A stretch of DNA of 64,000 nt from Desulfobulbaceae bacterium (GTDB taxonomy: Bacteria > Desulfobacterota > Desulfobulbia > Desulfobulbales > Desulfocapsaceae), in contig WBUQ01000010.1 of the NCBI GenBank assembly GCA_008933635.1, positions 1-64,000 of the forward strand, given 5' to 3'. The notes beneath the pieces are model-generated. The model ran no database searches. It was not told the DNA's origin and worked only from the letters and a program-made list of their open reading frames with translations. Within the stretch, counting starts at the first letter, position 1. Each line of letters starts with the position of its first letter. The translations under genes were made by a program, and so were the position numbers. Below, piece after piece: positions 45,206-52,447 of this stretch.

Positions 45206-45763
45206 ATGGGAATTGAACACGGAGAAGTTCCACACGATTGGAACTATTTTTTTTGCATTGAAGATGACGTAACAAAATTATCTCGCTGGATTGAATTTGC
45301 TGAGGATAATGAGACAGTCTATTCCATCGAGTTGGCAAGGTTATTGATGACTGCAAGTGCGGAGGCAGATGTTGTCGCTAAAGACCTATGCAAAATTATC
45401 AAACCAGGAACACGCGCATCTCGAATTAATGAATATCGACCGGTACTGTTAGAAAAATACCCTGATCTGCATGGGGCGGAAGTGGCGATACCACGTTTTG
45501 GGAAAATCCTTCATCCTTGGTCAAATTGGCGAGACGCGGTAGATCCCCCTTTGTGGTGGACAGCAAATAACAAAATTAAGCACCACCGTAAAGATCATTT
45601 CAAAGAAGCAAACCTGAAAAATGTATTGAATGCTGTGGCGGGGCTATTGATATTGCTTGTACTGCGCACATCTAAAGATAGGCCTAGTTTGTACCCTGGT
45701 CCAACAGTTTTTGAGCCGCGTACATTCGCATATCGTGATGGATCGGGCGTAGTCTTCCGATAA
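45206..45763 (+). CDS. Hypothetical protein
   Basis: About 185 residues from ATG 45206 (GGAGATGG upstream); an upstream start at 45026 is possible. The middle is helical, WTANNKIKHHR precedes a C-terminal hydrophobic helix (NVLNAVAGLLILLVL) and a Pro-rich tail. The pattern recalls HEPN-type proteins, but I cannot assign it. It precedes another HEPN-like gene on the same strand. Confidence 0.55.
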   Translation: MGIEHGEVPHDWNYFFCIEDDVTKLSRWIEFAEDNETVYSIELARLLMTASAEADVVAKDLCKIIKPGTRASRINEYRPVLLEKYPDLHGAEVAIPRFGKILHPWSNWRDAVDPPLWWTANNKIKHHRKDHFKEANLKNVLNAVAGLLILLVLRTSKDRPSLYPGPTVFEPRTFAYRDGSGVVFR

Positions 45764-45858
45764 AATACGGTTTTTTTCTTGTAGATAGAATGGTCACTCC
45801 TAGCTTGCTATCTCGATAGATGGGTTGTTTTGGATCTTCATGTTTAACGGTGAACAAG

Positions 45859-46653
45859 ATGCTAGAAACCTATTTAGATCAAGCAGAGAAGCTTATAAAA
45901 TCAGGCGATACTAGGCAGCTTTACTACGCAGCGTTCGAGTTGCGCCTTGCTATTGAAAAACACGTTTACGAAAAACTGACTTTCTTTTCCAAGCGTTATG
46001 GCGAAAAGCTATTGTATGAAAATTGGCAACCCAACAAGGCCCTAAAAGTGCTCTGTCAGCTTGAACCTTATGCAGACCAATCGTACACACTGTCAGTAGC
46101 ACACGAGAAGGAAATTGGAGTACCTGGAAATAACTTTATCGAATTAGGACACCATAAAGCTCTCAGTATCTCATGGATTTCTAAGCATTATAACAAAATT
46201 GGATCGTATCTTCACTTGCAAGCAAAATCCCAAATCCAGTTAGAAATTCCCTTACAATACCTCCAAGAGATTCTTTTCGAATTGCGTAATATCGATGAAA
46301 GTGACTTAATTATGTCTTTCCCAGATACTGTTTCATTTAATTGCCCCCTCTGCAAAACCCAAATAACTTGTTCAACATTAGCCCTCCCGCATCTGGAAAA
46401 GGTTATCTGCATCTCGATGAATTGCAATGCAACTTTCATCCCCAAAAAAACCGAAGAACGATGGTCTTTTAAGTTGAATGCCGTTGATTTTGAATGTCCA
46501 GAATGCAGCAATATCCAACCCATACTTATAGACGAGATACAGATTGGATCTCGGATTACTTGCACCATATGTAAGAAGCGATCAATCGTTGTAGGGAATA
46601 CTTGGAGAACTGTGAAGGAATCGATCAACAAAGAGTTAAACATGATGAGATAA
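45859..46653 (+). CDS. Hypothetical protein with two zinc-ribbon-like motifs
   Basis: About 264 residues from ATG 45859 (45820 also possible). The N-terminal 100 residues are helical and HEPN-like (YYAAFELRLAIEKHVYEKL). The C-terminal half has Cys pairs arranged as zinc ribbons: CPLC...CNAT-type and CPEC...CTIC. Zinc binding and nucleic-acid contact are plausible. Function unknown. Confidence 0.6.
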   Translation: MLETYLDQAEKLIKSGDTRQLYYAAFELRLAIEKHVYEKLTFFSKRYGEKLLYENWQPNKALKVLCQLEPYADQSYTLSVAHEKEIGVPGNNFIELGHHKALSISWISKHYNKIGSYLHLQAKSQIQLEIPLQYLQEILFELRNIDESDLIMSFPDTVSFNCPLCKTQITCSTLALPHLEKVICISMNCNATFIPKKTEERWSFKLNAVDFECPECSNIQPILIDEIQIGSRITCTICKKRSIVVGNTWRTVKESINKELNMMR

Positions 46654-46748
46654 ATGTTTCTTAGGCGGCCACTCTCGCTTGGATTTTAGAGAACAAGCCA
46701 AAATTATTTCTCAATTCCCCCGCACCCCAATGCGTTTATTGTCCTAAC

Positions 46749-47615
46749 ATGGACACCCATTCAAATATCCGCATCGGCACCTGCAGCTGGAAATACACCT
46801 CCTGGGAAGGGCTGGTTTATTCCCGGGAGAAGGAGCGAAACTTCCTGACACAGTATAGCCGCCGCTATTCCACTGTTGAAGTCGACCAATGGTTTTGGTC
46901 GCTATTCGACAAGAATGTGCCAGCATTGCCCCGGGCCGAGACCGTACGGGAATATGCCGAGGCGGTACCGGCAGATTTCATCTTCAGCATCAAGGTGCCG
47001 AACAGTATCACCTTGACCCATCACTACCTCAAGCCCAAGGGCGCAGCCCTAGTCGCTAATCCGCACTTCCTCTCAACCGGCTTGATGGAGCATTTTCTGA
47101 TGGCCATAGAGCCGCTTGGTGATCATATCGGGCCATTGATGTTCCAGTTCGAATACCTCAACAAACAGAAGATGGGCAGCCTGCACCGCTTCCTCGAGAT
47201 GTTCGAGGTGTTCCGTCAGGGATTACCAGAGGGGTATCGGTACTGCATTGAAATCAGGAACTCGAATTGGTTGCGAAGTGAGTATTTCGATTTCCTCGCC
47301 GAACACAAGCTGGGCCACGTCTTCCTGCAAGGCTACTACATGCCGCCGATCTTCGGCACATACTGGAAGTTCAAGGACAAGCTGGTTGATCCGGTGGTGA
47401 TTCGGATGCACGGCGGTGACCGGAAGGATATCGAAGAGAGAACCGGTAATCACTGGGACCAGATCGTCGATCCAAGAGACAGCGAACTGGCAGAACTGGC
47501 GAAGATGGTGCGTGATCTGCGCCAGCACAACCACGACATCTTCATCAACGTCAATAACCATTACGAGGGCTCGGCGCCCAAAACCATCGAGCGAATCGAG
47601 GCTCTGCTCTCATAA
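46749..47615 (+). CDS. DUF72 (YecE-like) protein
   Basis: 288 residues with a TIM-barrel-like fold known for DUF72: RIGTCSWKYTSWEG at the start, then YSTVEVDQWFWSLF, FSIKVPNSITLTHHYLK, MFQFEYLNKQKM, EIRNSNWL and VRMHGGDR. The biochemical role of this widespread family is not established. Its codon use is more GC-rich than that of its neighbours. It is an uncommon cargo gene for an island. Confidence 0.88.
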   Translation: MDTHSNIRIGTCSWKYTSWEGLVYSREKERNFLTQYSRRYSTVEVDQWFWSLFDKNVPALPRAETVREYAEAVPADFIFSIKVPNSITLTHHYLKPKGAALVANPHFLSTGLMEHFLMAIEPLGDHIGPLMFQFEYLNKQKMGSLHRFLEMFEVFRQGLPEGYRYCIEIRNSNWLRSEYFDFLAEHKLGHVFLQGYYMPPIFGTYWKFKDKLVDPVVIRMHGGDRKDIEERTGNHWDQIVDPRDSELAELAKMVRDLRQHNHDIFINVNNHYEGSAPKTIERIEALLS

Positions 47616-47672
47616 GGTCCATTGAGTTGAGCAGTTTGCATCCGGAGACTGGTCCTTTCCAGGATCTCTATC

Positions 47673-47904
47673 TCACGCTCTCTTTGCCGACCGCCGAGGC
47701 CGACCGCTGGCAGTTTTCGGCTTCTGCATAGTGGACAAGAACCAGGCATCCGCGCTCTTAAGGTCGATCAGGACTGTGCGCCCAGGCTTGTAGGCAATCA
47801 CTGTCAATCACCTTGCCGGCGAGAACGGCCTCCCTGATTGGCTATCTGTCGCATTTGTACCGTTCTTTTGCTTCTTCGTAGGTGATAGTCTCCGGAATAC
47901 CCAT
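47673..47904 (-). pseudogene. Broken excisionase/MerR-type HTH gene
   Basis: ATG 47904 follows GGAGG and opens MGIPETITYEEAKERYKCDR, then a TAG interrupts it. The same frame continues PIREAVLAGKVI, where a 10-bp tandem duplication (GTGATTGACA GTGATTG) shifts the frame. The next frame then gives AYKPGRTVLIDLKSADAWF and a basic tail ending at TGA 47673-47675. Repaired, this is a typical DNA-binding protein of about 75 residues from the excisionase family. Two lesions indicate decay. Confidence 0.75.
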
Positions 47905-48510
47905 GGTGGCTTCCTCCAAGGTAGATTCTGTTCAATGTGTCCGCACTGAGTATTGGAGAATAAGAGAACTGCAGGGGGATGTGAAGCTGTTTCCGTGTGC
48001 GCACAACTGCTGACCAGGGGGGAAAAGGATGACGTGCCAGTGAATAGCAACTAGAACAACGGCAAAACAGTAAGATAAGATCGATGTATCAAAATTGCTG
48101 ATGGGAAATGGTACGCAGGTCCGCACTTAGTACGCACCCCAGGAGGGGGGGCTTGAGAATGCGAACTCGAATTGTGCGCGGTGTTGTGCGCACCCCTATG
48201 GGGGAGGTCCGCAATAAACTTGTCCGCACAAGTGTCCGCACCCCTGAAGGGGGGTGTCGAAAGCAAGCCGAGGCGCATACCCCCCTCTGGCCGCGTTGTG
48301 TTGCGTTGCACTGTCGTTGCGTAAAAAGGTGTAAAAAATTGTTTTTCGGTGTTTTTTTCGATGGTGAAAAGGAGAGATGTGCAACGGGAAAGAGCTCGGA
48401 ACCGTGGTTAGCGGTGAGTGGTTAGTGAAGTAGTTAGTGCGGAATTGATGGTTTTATTTGCTTACCAGTGAAGTCGTTCTGGATAATATGTAGGAATTAA
48501 CGATACCATG
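47905..48510. other. Iteron-like repeat field, possible origin
   Basis: This 600-bp stretch has no credible gene but is dense in GTNCGCAC words: about 47937, 47997, 48119, 48130, 48186, 48207, 48222 and 48234. Three form longer units, GTNCGCACCCC-N3/4-GGGG (48130-48151, 48186-48207, 48234-48254). An AT-rich run with GGTGTAAAAAA follows (48328-48338). Iterons beside an AT-rich tract are typical of replication origins or of a regulator's binding array. The open frame across it only reflects the repeats. Confidence 0.55.
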
Positions 48511-49350
48511 CTAAATGAAAAGCATTGGTTGCTCCTCCTCAGAACGGAGGCTAAGGTGGTCAATATTCCACTTTTTAAGACTTTGGGACTCAGCATAGGT
48601 CATTGTCGTATCTGCGATTGGGTGGCAGTCTAAGAGCTCGATATAATGCCAAGTACTGTTCTCAGTGTCATAACAACATCTTTCAAATATTTCGAGAATC
48701 GATTGTGCTGCCTCTTGAGCTACACGTTCTGCCACTAAAGGATCACTCGCTGTGTCGTACAAGAGATATATCGTAAGTGTGTAAAGGTCTTCGATCTTTC
48801 TTCCAACGTTTTCCTCATTTTCGATATCGAAGAGGGCTGCAATAATATGGTGCCCAAGAGGTTTGAGTGTTTTGATTAGAGCCTTCTGCAACCCAGTTTG
48901 ATTAAAGCGGCGATCGAATTCATCCGGAAATGCTGTGCGATAATATCTTGCTGCCAACCAGCGTTGGAGAGTCAGGAGTTCTTTAGTAGGAAGGGTTAAC
49001 TCGTTACTCGGTTTAAATGCAAGGAGTTCTAATTTTGATATTGCACGCTTATCCGTCGCCCATAATTCAAGACAAACGTCGGCGTCTCCTTGTTTTGCCA
49101 ATAGGTGAAGTTTTCGAGGGTTCTTAGAGTGCGTACAATTCCCGTCAACAGCCTCGATTCTGGTTCCAACAATAATTTCAATATTAGGCTCACAATCTGG
49201 ACTATTGGAAATATCACAGTCATGGGAGATGACAATTGGAAATTTTAAGCCAGTATCACCCGACGCTACGAGCTCAAAACTTTCAGTAGCTTTTTCAGTC
49301 AGGAATTGGCCTTGACGCCAGAGTATTCCTCCGCGCTCCCAGTCCACCAT
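48511..49350 (-). CDS. Hypothetical protein with SHDCD motif
   Basis: 279 residues. The N-terminal WRQGQFLTEKATESFELV and VISHDCDISNSPDCEPN resemble a group of uncharacterised proteins with a His-Asp-Cys-Asp motif that could bind metal or be catalytic. The remainder is helical. It is the last of three tightly packed genes (start overlaps the previous stop by one base). Function unknown. Confidence 0.65.
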   Translation of the reverse strand: MVDWERGGILWRQGQFLTEKATESFELVASGDTGLKFPIVISHDCDISNSPDCEPNIEIIVGTRIEAVDGNCTHSKNPRKLHLLAKQGDADVCLELWATDKRAISKLELLAFKPSNELTLPTKELLTLQRWLAARYYRTAFPDEFDRRFNQTGLQKALIKTLKPLGHHIIAALFDIENEENVGRKIEDLYTLTIYLLYDTASDPLVAERVAQEAAQSILEIFERCCYDTENSTWHYIELLDCHPIADTTMTYAESQSLKKWNIDHLSLRSEEEQPMLFI

Positions 49351-49979
49351 TATGCATCAACCTGATCGTCAAATACTTGTATGCCAATATCGGAAAAGCT
49401 GTCGCGGGAAAGGCGTGGTTTACTTCCGAGCTTTGCTTGCAAAACTTTGCGTTGGCTTGCTTCGTGACGGAGGATCTCAATCAGGGTACGAACTGCCGTT
49501 TGAGCAGATCCGCCATCTCGAACGATCTCGAAAAGGTTTTTTCCTTCAGCAATGCGCCTCTTGAGCACCTGGGCAGTGGCAGTAATCCCCTCTCTTGCAA
49601 AAATATCTGCCGCTTGAGCAATGTCCGACAATCGAGCAGCATTCTCTGGCGCAATTGCATTCCCTGCTTGCCAAGCATAGACTGCCTGCCGAGAAACCCC
49701 TAACGCGTTAGCAATATCTGTTACCGTTGGATGCAGGACATTCCGAATTTGAGCTAGGTCTTCCGCAGGGCTGCGTGTTCCAGCTAATTCACTTGATGGC
49801 ATGAATGAGTTGTAGTTCGCGAACGCATAGCCCTTAGAACCTCTCTCTTTCATATAATTGAGAGTGGCCGTACCCCCAGTTCCGACACTAAGGCCAAATA
49901 CTAGCACGCCAGCGATAAATACCTTTTGTCCAGGCCATTGCATCTTCCTGCTGTTTTGATCGGACCCTGTTGAATACAT
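49350..49979 (-). CDS. Membrane-anchored Xre-like HTH protein
   Basis: 209 residues. A hydrophobic segment (about 18-38, VFIAGVLVFGLSVGTGGTAT) precedes a linker and a helix-turn-helix (about 86-106, VTDIANALGVSRQAVYAWQ) followed by helices (LFEIVRDGGSAQTAVRTLIE). It is the middle gene of a three-gene operon, 4 bp after the TIGR04255-like gene. It may regulate the operon; palindromic and repeated sites lie upstream of the first gene. Confidence 0.7.
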   Translation of the reverse strand: MYSTGSDQNSRKMQWPGQKVFIAGVLVFGLSVGTGGTATLNYMKERGSKGYAFANYNSFMPSSELAGTRSPAEDLAQIRNVLHPTVTDIANALGVSRQAVYAWQAGNAIAPENAARLSDIAQAADIFAREGITATAQVLKRRIAEGKNLFEIVRDGGSAQTAVRTLIEILRHEASQRKVLQAKLGSKPRLSRDSFSDIGIQVFDDQVDA

Positions 49980-49983
49980 TGAA

Positions 49984-50775
49984 TTACTCCCAGGTTTTCA
50001 GGGCTTTTTCTGTGATGGTTGCATAAAATGCTTTTCTGATTTCTTCGTGTATAGTGTAAAGCTGCGTGTGCACTTTTTCCAAACTGAAAGGTTCACGTCG
50101 ATCGGTAAAGCCATCCGTGTCGAGGATAGCATGTAAACCTTGTAGATTTTTGAACCGATCTTTAATATTTAACATATCTGAATGTACATCTGGAGGAAAA
50201 CCCAATTTTCCGTTCTGAATAATCGCTCTCGCAAGAAGATTAACGTCATCCCTTCTTGCGAGAGTTTCAGAAAACGAGTGCACTATGTTTCCATTTAATT
50301 TCTCAGCAATTCCTTGAACAGATTCAGCTAGGTATTCAGATAAGTTCTCGCCCTCTTTGGGAAAAACAGCATCAAGATAACGAATACCGATTCGATCAGT
50401 ATAGGACAGCTCCACTACTTCGTGAACTACCTTCAGCCCATTTAAAAAATCATCAGAAAATTTCTCAAATGTTTCATAATTTGTAGTTTGAAACGTCAGA
50501 GCGCCTTCGTCAAGAATAAACCCCGAAGTACGTTCCATGTCAGAGAACATATACCGACGCGATCTGTTTAATGGTATGTGAGGGTTGCTATCCTCTTCGG
50601 CCAATGAAGAAGCCATATTAAAGGTGTTGATTACTCCTTTTTTTACATCTGGGTAATTCTGTTTCCGCAGACTTTCTTGGATCTTGGGTGCATAGGATTC
50701 CAGTGTGAGGATGGAATTAAATCGCACCTGCACTATTGTAAAATACACCGGCGCGTTCCGCATCTTTTTGCCCAT
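49984..50775 (-). CDS. TIGR04255-like protein
   Basis: 263 residues with the family's N-terminal pattern (PVYFTIVQVRFNSI), the central LTFQTTNYETFEKFSDDF, and VVELSYTDRIGIRYLD. Proteins of this family have no known biochemical role and often occur with small partner genes. First gene of a three-gene unit with an Xre-like and an SHDCD protein. Direct TTGACA-C-like repeats lie 20-70 bp upstream. Confidence 0.75.
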   Translation of the reverse strand: MGKKMRNAPVYFTIVQVRFNSILTLESYAPKIQESLRKQNYPDVKKGVINTFNMASSLAEEDSNPHIPLNRSRRYMFSDMERTSGFILDEGALTFQTTNYETFEKFSDDFLNGLKVVHEVVELSYTDRIGIRYLDAVFPKEGENLSEYLAESVQGIAEKLNGNIVHSFSETLARRDDVNLLARAIIQNGKLGFPPDVHSDMLNIKDRFKNLQGLHAILDTDGFTDRREPFSLEKVHTQLYTIHEEIRKAFYATITEKALKTWE

Positions 50776-50795
50776 ATTCGCCTCCCATTCTTGAT

Positions 50796-50843
50796 TGACA
50801 CCTTACTTGACACTTTACACCTTGCTTGACAATGTGTAAAGGG
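50796..50843 (-). promoter_or_regulatory. Operator-like repeats upstream of the TIGR04255 operon
   Basis: TTGACACCTTACTTGACACTTTACACCTTGCTTGACAATGTGTAAA contains three TTGACA-like words (about 11 and 15 bp apart) and inverted TTTACAC/GTGTAAA. The TTTACACC word also occurs at 44807-44833 and, inverted, at 48328-48338. Binding by an island-encoded HTH protein is inferred. Confidence 0.45.
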
Positions 50844-50933
50844 GTGGGCAATCTTTCATTTTGGTGTCGAGCATATTCTTGGAGCTCTACAACTCTTACC
50901 GAAACCTTTGCATTCCGCGATTGCTCAGTCCTC

Positions 50934-50974
50934 CAAAAAATAAGCCCAGCCAACCATTGCGGTCAACTGGGCTT
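50934..50974 (-). terminator. Terminator of the replication operon
   Basis: On the minus strand, AAGCCCAG/CTGGGCTT (50967-50974 with 50942-50949) is followed by ATTTTTT. It closes the operon running from the helicase gene through the ruvC remnant. Confidence 0.75.
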
Positions 50975-50996
50975 GTGAGTCGTCTGGCTGGCATTA

Positions 50997-51350
50997 TCAC
51001 CCGTACATCGTTTTTCCGTATTCAAGCAACCAGCGGGCATCACATTCATTGTCATCTATTGGCGGGTGCCCCCATCGCTCACGATATGCGGCCATCATCT
51101 CAGGCTTGCCGGCATTACCTTTTCCTATCGCGTGTTTTTTGATCGTTGCCGTATGGACAGCAGCGAACTCAACACCAACTGCCGCACACGTCGATTGAAG
51201 GTGTGTAGCGAACCCTGCAGCAACTTCCGTTGCAGCACCACCACGATGATGGGCTTGCTCGTAAACGATAATCTGCGGCCTGATCTGCTCGATTTTTTCA
51301 TTGAGCCAGGATACAAACCTCAGATACCGCGTGCCGGGAGAGGAACAGTA
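50997..51350 (-). pseudogene. N-terminally truncated RuvC-like resolvase
   Basis: The frame from 51350 to TGA 50997-50999 encodes SPGTRYLRFVSWLNEKIEQI, then VYEQAHHRGGAATEVAAGFA, HTATIKKHAIGKGNAGKPEM and DDNECDARWLLEYG. This matches phage-type RuvC Holliday-junction resolvases, with the catalytic Glu in YEQA and the terminal DDNExDA. The first strand with its catalytic Asp is missing, and the frame has no ATG, GTG or TTG before the domain, so the gene appears to be a remnant. It overlaps the end of the zinc-finger gene. Confidence 0.7.
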
Positions 51351-51670
51351 TCAAGATCCTCGGTGACGTTGATGATCAACATTCCCAGCCCCAAGTCTGT
51401 GTAACTTTTCTCAAAGCTTCTTGGCCTCTGTGACATCATGCACTCGACTTCAACTGGAGTCAGCGTTTCAGCCAATTCCAGTATCAGATGAAGCCGATCA
51501 ACTTCTTCCAAAACCATGCAGCCGCAGCTTATAAGCCTGCCACCACAATCTGGGCAACTCTCCAATGGGCAACCAGGATGGTGGAGATATCCTTTTTGCT
51601 GGTTGCACCATGGACAGGATGTGCCGAAGATTCTCAGCTTCGGTTCGAGACCGACTAAAACGCGATTCAT
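51320..51670 (-). CDS. Small zinc-finger protein
   Basis: 116 residues from ATG 51670 (GGTAGGA upstream). Cys/His clusters CPWC...HHPGC...CPDCGG...CGC suggest one or two zinc-binding modules. The rest is helical. Similar proteins are found in phage replication operons; here it lies 13 bp after ssb. Function unknown. Confidence 0.6.
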   Translation of the reverse strand: MNRVLVGLEPKLRIFGTSCPWCNQQKGYLHHPGCPLESCPDCGGRLISCGCMVLEEVDRLHLILELAETLTPVEVECMMSQRPRSFEKSYTDLGLGMLIINVTEDLDTVPLPARGI

Positions 51671-51683
51671 TTTCCTACCTCCA

Positions 51684-52106
51684 CTAAAAGGGGCCACCTT
51701 GATAAGCAAATTGCTCACTTGCATTAGGTCGTCGTCCTGGGAAAAGATCGGGCTGCTGTGGCTCTTGTTTTGTTTGACTCCGCAATTTTGCGGAATGGTC
51801 CGCAGCCTCGGTCTGTGGCTGATCGTCGTCAATGACAGTGATGGTCTCGGCAACTACCTGCCAGCCGTACCGCTGTTGGCCATCTTGGTCCGTCCAGGAG
51901 TTTGACTGAACCCTGCCAGTAACTTCGATATATTCGCCCTTGGATAGCTCGGCTTGCCCGGCGGTTCGGCCAAAAGCGATTGCGCGAATGGTCTCTTTTC
52001 CGCATCGAGCAGAAAAGGAAATCATCGGACTACCAGCCCGAGTTGTGATCCTGCGGAATTGCTCGACGCTGCCGGTGAATCGAAATTCGTTGATGTCGCG
52101 TGTCAT
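51684..52106 (-). CDS. ssb: Single-stranded DNA-binding protein
   Basis: 140 residues with an OB fold (FRFTGSVEQFRRITTRAG, ISFSARC, YIEVTGRVQSNSW, YGWQVVAETITVI), a flexible Gln/Pro-rich linker and a short acidic-poor tail lacking the usual DDDIPF end. That tail difference may reduce contacts with host repair proteins. ATG 52106 overlaps the preceding stop (ATGA). It serves the island's own replication operon. Confidence 0.85.
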   Translation of the reverse strand: MTRDINEFRFTGSVEQFRRITTRAGSPMISFSARCGKETIRAIAFGRTAGQAELSKGEYIEVTGRVQSNSWTDQDGQQRYGWQVVAETITVIDDDQPQTEAADHSAKLRSQTKQEPQQPDLFPGRRPNASEQFAYQGGPF

Positions 52107-52447
52107 CGCCTTGCCTCCCTGGCAGAATTGATCCATAAGCATTGCTTCATCCCTTCCGGCAGTCGTCGCCACCCTTCCGAAAATTCGCCCGTTGCCGGGT
52201 ACAGGCAGCCAGGAGTGTTCAGGTTCATGACGGTGATGATTTCCAGACGTTTGCAATTCTGACAGCAAGCCGGTGCCGATTCCCGTTCTATAATGGTGGC
52301 TATCAGTCCGACCTTGTTCTCCCGGATTATCGGTGTCAGATTTTCGATTACTGCTTTTCCGCCGATGACTTTTAGCTCACCGTTTTCCGTGAGGGAAAGG
52401 ATCACCCCTTTTGCAGATGCCATGTTCAAAATTTCGAAAGGGGTCAT
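52103..52447 (-). CDS. TubC-docking-domain-like protein
   Basis: 114 residues. The N-terminal MTPFEILNMASAKGVILSLT and ENLTPIIRENKVGLIATI resemble the TubC docking-like domain found next to plasmid replication helicases. The C-terminal part has CCQNCKRLE, a possible metal site. It overlaps both neighbours by 4 bp, so it is translated with the helicase and SSB. Probably a loader or adaptor, by inference. Confidence 0.65.
   Translation of the reverse strand: MTPFEILNMASAKGVILSLTENGELKVIGGKAVIENLTPIIRENKVGLIATIIERESAPACCQNCKRLEIITVMNLNTPGCLYPATGEFSEGWRRLPEGMKQCLWINSAREARR

Noticed and set aside
48119-48254. CRISPR array
   Set aside because: The repeats are about 8-22 bp, irregularly spaced and imperfect; no cas genes are present.
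48108-48425. Plus-strand open frame across the repeat field
   Set aside because: Its peptide repeats only mirror the DNA repeats (RTP.G patterns); no ribosome site.
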